Below, piece by piece: positions 1 through 64,000 of a DNA stretch of 64,000 nt. The number at the start of each line of letters is the position of its first letter. Position 1 is the first letter of the stretch. The position numbers and the translations under genes are program-made. The stretch comes from Sipunculus nudus. Lineage: Eukaryota; Annelida; Sipuncula; Golfingiida; Sipunculidae. The DNA lies in contig CM049310.1 in assembly GCA_026874595.1 (NCBI GenBank), positions 41,175,558 through 41,239,557 of the forward strand, read 5' to 3'. Under the pieces are notes generated by a model. The model was not told where the DNA came from. It searched no databases and was given only the letters and a program-made list of their open reading frames with translations.

Positions 1-720
1 GAAGACCACATCTTTTAAAGTCTCAAAAATAGAGATAAAATGCATAAAAATTCGAAAAGTACAGGTGGCGCCACTAGTCTGCAGGAACTGATGAAACACT
101 GTATGATCAATACACATGCAAAGAATCATGATGATCAATACATCATTTATTCAGATACTGGAGCTTTGTATCAAATTTTTTTTATTATTCTGGTGGGTAC
201 TTATTAGCCCCATAGCTCATAGGATATGGGCAACAGAGACCTATTTTCAGGTTTCCAAAGAGATTTTTCATGGACCTCACTGGATGTCAAGTTAGAGGAT
301 TCTAGGTCTAGTGGTTACAATTTGCTCTGTTAACGGATGACCACATCTTTAAAAGTCTCAAAAATAGAGAAAAAATGAAAAAAAAAAATAAAAAAAATAA
401 AGGTGGCACCACCAATCTGCAGGAACTGATGAAACACTACATGATAAATTTGCATGCAAAGAATCATGGTGATCAATGTACTAGTTGTTCAGATACTAGA
501 GCTTTTGTATCAAATATTTAGTTATTCTGGGGGGTACTTCTGAGCTTCATAGCTCAGGGGATATGGGTAACAGAGACCTAGTTTCAGGTTTCCAAGGAGA
601 TTTTTCATGGTTCCCCTGCATAGCAAGTAAGAAGATTCCAAGGCAGACGGTCAGCCCGACAGACTGACGACAGACAGAGTGATTGCTATAGCTCAGATGA
701 CTTTCAGTCAACTGAGCTAA
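1..720 (+). mobile_element. F1 core-repeat element, right part (Helentron/pearl-like)
   Basis: About two core units (near 64 and 402 the block related to GGTGGCGCCACC followed by AGTCTGCAG). These are followed by an ACGG/ACAG-like tail (635-680) and a terminal hairpin TAGCTCAG (689-696) / CTGAGCTA (712-719). The left end is outside the window. No coding capacity. Architecture matches bivalve pearl elements and non-autonomous Helentrons as described; family assignment is inference. Confidence 0.65.
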
Positions 721-3268
721 ACAAGTGACCCATTGGTCATGACGCTCAGCTGATTGGGAAGAGATTCGCAAAAGGAAATTTTATCATCTGAATGGTAGTA
801 TATACCCATTCAACAGAAGCATCAAACAGATTAACCAACAGGCCAAGATTGTGTCTGCATTTATTTATCTCAAAAATACAGGAAAAAATGTGTAAACTTA
901 AAAAAAAATACAGGTGGCTCCACCAGTCTGCAGAGACTAATAAAAACACCTAATGGTCAATATCCATGCAAAGAATCATGGTGATCTCTGCATTAGTTGT
1001 TCAGATACTTCAGCTTTTGTATCAAATTTTCCATTATTCTTAGGGATACTTGGGAGTCCTATAGCTTGAAGGATATGGGTAACAGAGACCTAATTTCAGG
1101 TTTCCACAGACACTTTTCATGGGCCTCCTTGCATTACAAGAATGAAGATTCTAGGACCAGTTGTTACAATTTGTGCCACATTAACAGATGACAGCATCCC
1201 TAAAGGTCTCAAAAATAGAGAAAAAAATAATAAAAATTGAATAAAAATAGGTGGCACCACCAGTCCGCAGAAACTGATGAAACTCTCCATAATCAATATC
1301 CATGCAAAGAATCATGGTGATCTCTGCATTAGTTGTTCAGATACTTCAGCTTTTATATCAAATTGTCCATTATTCTGAGGGATACTTCGGAGTCCTATAG
1401 CTTGAAGGATATGGGTAACAGAGACCTAATTTCAGGTTTCCATGGAGACTTTTCATGGGCCTCCTTGCATTACAAGAATGAAGATTCTAGGTCCAGTTGT
1501 TATGACTTGTGCCCTATTGACAGATAACCACATCTTTAAAGGTCTCAAAAATAGAAAAAAAAATTCGTAAAAATTTGAAAAAAAAAGGGGTGGTGCACCC
1601 AGTCCGCAGAAACTGATGGAACACCTCATGATCAATATGTATGCCAAAAATCATGACCATCAGTGTTGTAGTTATTGAGATACTGCAGTTTTTGTATCAA
1701 TTTTTTCATTATTCTGGGGGGTATTTTGGAGCCATACAGCTTAAAGGAAATGGGTAACAGAGAACTAATTTCAGGTTTCCATGGAGACTTTTTATGGGTC
1801 TTCCTGTGTGTCAAGAATGAAGATTCTAGGTCCAGTTGTTATGATTTGTGCCCTGTTAACAGATGTTCATATCTTTAAGGGTCTCAAAAATAGAGAAAAA
1901 AATTTGTAAAGAAACCTGAACAAATACAGGTGGTGCCACCAGTCTGCAGAAACTGATGAAACACTCCATGATCAATATCCATGCATGTGATTATGGTGAT
2001 CTCTGCATTAGTTGTTCAGATAGTTCAGCTTTTGTATCAAATTTTCCATTACTCTGAGCTGTACTTTGGAGTACCATAGCTCAAAGGATATGGGTAACAG
2101 AGACCTTATTTCAAGTTTCCATGGAGACTTTTCATGGGTCTCCCTGTGTGTTGACAGATAACCACATCTTTAAAGGTCTCAAAAATAGAGAACACAATTC
2201 GTAAAAAATCGAAAAATAAGGTGGCGCCACCAGTCTGCAGAAACTGATGAAACACCTCTTGATCAATATGTATGCCAAAAAGCATGACCATCAGTGTTGT
2301 AGTTATTGAGATGTTGCAGTTTGTTTTAATCAAATTTTCCATTGTTCGGGGGGGGGGGGGTAATTAGGAGCCCAACAGCTCAAAGGATATGGGTAACAGA
2401 GACCTTATTTAAGGTTTCCATGGAGACTTTTCAAAGGTCTCTCAATGTGTCAAGAATGAAGATTCTAGGTCTAGTCTTTATGATTTGTGCCCTGTTAACA
2501 GCTGTTCACATTTTTAAAGGTCTCAAAAATAGAGAACACAATTCTTAAAGAATCGAAATAAAGGTAGCGCCACCAGTCTGCAGAAACTGATGATACATCT
2601 CATGATGAATATTTATGCCAAAAATCATGACCATCAGTGATGTAGTTAATGAGATATTGAAGTTTTTGTATGAAATTTTTGACTATTCTGGGGGGTACTT
2701 TGGGGCCCATCGCGTGAAGGATATGGGTAACAGAGACCTAATTTCTGGTTTCCATGGAGACTTTTCATAGGTCTTCCAGTGTGTCAAGAATGAAGATTCT
2801 AGGTACAGTCTTTACAATTTGTGCCTTGTTAACAGATGTTCACATTTTCAAAGGTCTCAAAATAGAGAAAAAAATTCGTAAAAAATAGAAAAATACAGGT
2901 GGCGCCACCAGTCTGCAGGAACTGATGGAACATCTCATGATCAATATGTATGCAAAAAAAGGTGACCATCAGTGGTGTAGTTAATGAGATATTGAAGTTT
3001 TTGTATGAAATTTTTTACTATTCTGGGGGGTACTTTGGGGCCCCATACCTTGAAGGATATCGGTAACAGAGACCTAATTTCTGGTTTCCAAGGAGATTTT
3101 TCATGGACCTCTCAGAATGTCATGTTACAAGATTCTAGGTCCAGCGGTTATGATTTGTGCCTGGTTAACGCACAGACAGGCGGTCAGACGAACAGACAGA
3201 CAGACAGACGGACGACGGACAAAGAGTGATCACTATAGCTCAGATGACTTACAGTCAGCTGAGCTAAA
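721..3268 (+). mobile_element. F1 core-repeat element, about seven units of roughly 340 bp
   Basis: The left part (725-760) has gacccattggtc and CTCAGCTGA, an inverted match to the right-end TCAGCTGAG. Core units begin near 911, 1250, 1589, 1930, 2220, 2562 and 2898 (spacing 289-344, mostly 336-344). Each has the palindrome block, then 'gatatgggtaacagagacc' and 'ccatggagacttttcatgg'. It ends in a gacagacagacagacgg microsatellite and the hairpin at 3236-3266. The small open frames inside are repeats of each other and carry no recognisable protein. Confidence 0.7.
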
Positions 3269-3269
3269 A

Positions 3270-4990
3270 ATGTAAATGACAGTTTTGGCATACATATTGC
3301 AATAAATGTATAGACATGTTAGACTTTAGACTTTTTTAAAAAAAATAAACAACTGTTTAATTTTTATAACTTTCAATTTAACAAATAAGTGGTTGTACAC
3401 TCTTTTCTCTGTTAAAAAAAATGAAGAAAACAAATTAGTCCATTTTCATTATTACAGTAAATGTACTGTATTCTTTAATATAAAGGTATTAAAGTCTGAT
3501 GCCTTTACTACTTATAAATGTGATATAAAACATCCACTAGTATATAACAACAATATGTTGGGTCAATGATACTACATGGTGAATAGAAGCTACTCTATAT
3601 TTACTGATAACCTAATTAGACTAACATAACAACTAGAACACTAGTTAATCTGGTGGACTTGGAAAAAGCTAAGTTATGCTTAAAAAATACATGTTACAGT
3701 TATAATTTGATTACAGTGAACTACAATGAGATAATAATAAGTGGATGCTGCATCTATCAAAGGATATCACACTGTTCATGAAGGGACAAAAAATACTTCA
3801 AGTACCTATCAATGTGACACTATTATCATTACATGATCTCTCGGTAAGCTGCAGTGAATAAACAATCAAAATGATAACAGTGAAGGTCTGCGGTGATTTC
3901 ATGTGCTTACAATAAACATATCACCTCAAGGTAGGTCACAACTGACTGTTATACATAATAATGTTTGCCTTTAATCCTTGCAAATTTTATGAAGTACTGC
4001 ACAGTTGGGAATATCACATGCATGTGAAGATATGTGTTAAAATGAATGCTTTCTGTTCAACATTGTCAAATACATATTTTGTCTTTGTCTGCAGGGGCAG
4101 ATTTAGAGGAGATGCAGGGGCATTTTTTCCCTATTTTACCACCAAATATCTTAGAAATATAAAAGAACAGTGAAACCTGTGTTATAAGACCACCTGGAAG
4201 ACTGGCCAAAAGTGTCTCAATAGACAAGTGGTCTTATTAGACAGGTGGTCTTTCAGACAGGTTCTACTGTTAACCAGTAACCACTCCACTAAGAAAGATC
4301 ATTAACTTCATTGTAAGTCATAAATAAGTCAACAACTCAGTAATCACACTGACGCTTGCAACTGGTCAAGAACAAAACCTCTGATTGAAATAAAGCAAAA
4401 TACATGATCATAATCATTCTAACCTGTGGTAAAAGGTCATGGCTTCTGATTTACATCAGGTCAGATCATTAAAATTCTAACATGAATTAGAATGAGAGCT
4501 GGTCAAGGTTTGTCCATCTGCCCCTCAACAAATAACAAGGATTTTCTAAGGTCCAGCTCTACAAATCTGAAAACCCTTACTGAAATTATTTTCCAACTGG
4601 TCTGAAATTGTGACCATGATGATGGGGGTAAACAAACAGTGCAAAACTTTACTGACTGAATACACTGTATCTAATAATATATACTTATTGGAGGAACTGG
4701 AAATAGAGATGGTACATAGCTCTGTTACAAAATTCCTGTATGTTCAAGGGCTTTATGCACCCCCAGTAGAAGGGCAAAATCATAAATTATTCTAATCCGG
4801 GGCTAAGTTAAGACTTGGTTATATGAGCAACACCAAAAATATCCTGACGTCAATGATCATAACCACTGGCTGACATAAGGTCACATGAAGCCAGATCATT
4901 AATATTTGAAACAGAGGTCAAAGTTCATGACCTTTAAACCAGGCTTAGATATAACAGCCATGAATAGATGGTAAATGTTCTGTAGCAGTA
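3270..4990. other. intronic / 3' flanking stretch after exon 25, no gene seen
   Basis: AT-rich unique-looking sequence. Apart from the small TIR element at 4167-4270, no exon in phase with exon 25 was found on the minus strand. A GGTCA-type direct repeat (aggtcaaagttca) lies at 4915-4927. Confidence 0.6.
4167..4270. mobile_element. short TIR element (MITE family A), copy 1
   Basis: Left end ACAGTGAAACCTGT and right end, reversed, ACAGTAGAACCTGT, both followed by a GACCACC block, giving about 27 bp of imperfect terminal inverted repeat on a 104-bp element. Internal 'gtggtcttattagacaggtg' blocks. No open frame. A second copy lies at 12217-12396. Confidence 0.6.
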
Positions 4991-4995
4991 CTTAC

Positions 4996-62530
<57,535 letters not shown>

Positions 62531-64000
62531 CTGCAAAACATGAAATACAAATATGCTACATTTTGATATTCAATGAGAGATAAAAAATAAGTCTTACACA
62601 AACACAAAATAACAGTAACTGTCATAAGGTGGAGGTATAACCATAAGATTGTGAAAATGGTATCAACTTGCTACAGTCATGTCACACAGACCATGGTAAC
62701 TAGTTGGTTTAGTGCTCCAGTGAGTGTATGTGAGTGACAGTTTACCCTGCGGTCTTTCTGTCCATATATGTTAAGGTATATTTAATCTGCTTAGCAAAAG
62801 TTATTGTTTTCACTCGATTTTGTATCTGTGTGTGTATGTCAGCACGATTTCTGGAGACAGCATAACGGATGTCATTGAAATTTATCATATACTTTGATAT
62901 TGTAAAAGTGTCCAGGAAGTTCAATTTTGGTGTTAATCCAAGTGAAAATAACCCCAGAATGAGTGTTCATAGCACATTTAACCCACTTCACAGGTAACAA
63001 TTACGTCACGCCACGTGCTGTTTTCTTGAAAGGTGTCAATAAACCAACATAAATGATGGGGGAAGGGGCATGGTTGTTGCTCTTTATGTTTATAGTCAAG
63101 TAAAGCAAAACCACAAAGTCCAGGTGTTTTTCAAAATATTCAGTTAAAATGTTCCCAGGAATAACACAGGTTAAATTAAAATTCCATATCACTTTCTTCC
63201 ATGTAGGGTTGCATCCCCATATCAGACGCCTTTTTTAATTTCCTATTGAAGCATGAGCATATCACCTATACTATCATTAATACAGAATGGTAGACTGTTG
63301 GGACCAGCTTATTGCTGAATGATCAGTGCATCTGAAAGTAGGGGCACTGACTCAGAGTCAGACTCACTCTGCAGAAAATGAGTTTATATTAGTCCTCACT
63401 GGTCTATTGGAGGAGTTCCATTTAAAGCATGGCAAGGTATGCTGGGAAGGCTACTAATGAGATGGAAGGTCAATCTCATGTGACAACAGGGGCACTGGTG
63501 AGGTAACCCCCATTTTACAGGCGTGTTGAAATAATTTGCAAATACATGTATTCCCATGTTTATTTGCATATGATTCCTGTTTGGCTTATATCCGTAGCAC
63601 ATGCATAGAAGTTACCTTCCACTTAAGTAACTTTAATGACTGACGTTTAGTACAATTATTTGTGTAGTTTGATTCATAGCAAGTATATTTTCTCAAGTGC
63701 AGGTAAAATATACATTAAATCACACCATAAGCACAAGCATTGAATGTCAAAGGAGCAGGCCGAACCACAGAAACAATTCTCCCCATTCAGCTGTCAGGCT
63801 CCACATCAATGAGTCCAGTGTATTGGACTAGGTATCAATCAGAACATCTGCATAAGCACTGCACAAGTGTTTAGTTTACACCTGGAACTGAAAAACCTGG
63901 GTAAATTTATGATGCACCTATGAAGACAGCTTTGCTGATTTTTTTTCAGCAATCACTCAAAATCTTATTGGACAGCTTCAGGCCATTCAGGGGTCATAGG
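62531..64000. other. upstream of the CCDC180-like start exon, no gene seen
   Basis: Must be intron plus possibly the untranslated first exon and promoter of the minus-strand gene, since exon 1 starts at a splice acceptor. No convincing donor, CpG cluster or TATA-type arrangement was recognised, so the transcription start is probably outside the window. Confidence 0.5.

Noticed and set aside
997-2548. Series of similar 60-70 codon frames in the left 3 kb
   Set aside because: They are the same F1 core unit translated repeatedly, with stops and frame changes between units.
3796-3840. Possible minus-strand exon after exon 25 (cactgcag acceptor, gtactt donor)
   Set aside because: In the phase required by exon 25 it hits TAA within six codons.

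Overview
This is animal (metazoan) nuclear DNA: AT-rich, gene-poor, with multi-exon genes using GT-AG introns, long (TA)n tracts, tRNA-headed SINEs and many short non-autonomous transposons. Several repeats look like the 'pearl'/Helentron-type core-repeat elements described from bivalves: tandem core units, then an ACGG/ACAG microsatellite, then a terminal hairpin. A bivalve mollusc is therefore the best guess. This rests on repeat style and protein resemblance recalled from knowledge, not on a database search.

Two protein genes can be supported. (1) A long minus-strand gene fills almost the whole window, from its start codon at 62507 down to 4996, and runs off the left side. I could assemble 25 coding exons by hand. 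Every junction is GT-AG and all codon phases join, giving 1049 codons so far. The product is an alpha-helical, coiled-coil-rich protein that I recognise as the CCDC180 family (DUF4455 in the N-terminal half, start of DUF4456 near the left edge). (2) A plus-strand, single-coding-exon arrestin-domain protein (ARRDC/alpha-arrestin type, 380 aa, 35826-36968) is nested in the 24.2-kb intron 17 of the first gene, in the opposite orientation. Its C-tail ends in NPIY rather than the PPxY motifs usual in the family.

Layout from left to right: 1-3270 core-repeat elements of family F1; 4996-17737 exons 25-18, with introns holding MITEs, a SINE and a 1.96-kb TA-flanked TIR element; 17738-41959 giant intron 17; 41960-62530 exons 17-1, with introns holding further TIR elements, a SINE and core-repeat families F4-F6; 62531-64000 upstream sequence with no recognisable gene. 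Intron 17 contains two copies of core-repeat family F2, a 40-bp minisatellite interrupted by a 2.3-kb composite F3 element, the arrestin gene, and a 0.97-kb TIR element.

The most interesting signals are in the repeats. (a) A 12-bp perfect palindrome, GGTGGCGCCACC, preceded by an A-run, recurs in at least four core-repeat families (F1, F2, F4, F5) that otherwise look unrelated. (b) The F3 array carries eleven regularly spaced DR1-type nuclear-receptor motifs, and F2 carries ERR/NR5A-type TCAAGGTCA motifs. (c) F3 sits inside the minisatellite with an apparently clean, duplication-free junction, as expected for rolling-circle insertion. (d) It carries two left ends and two right ends, as read-through would give.
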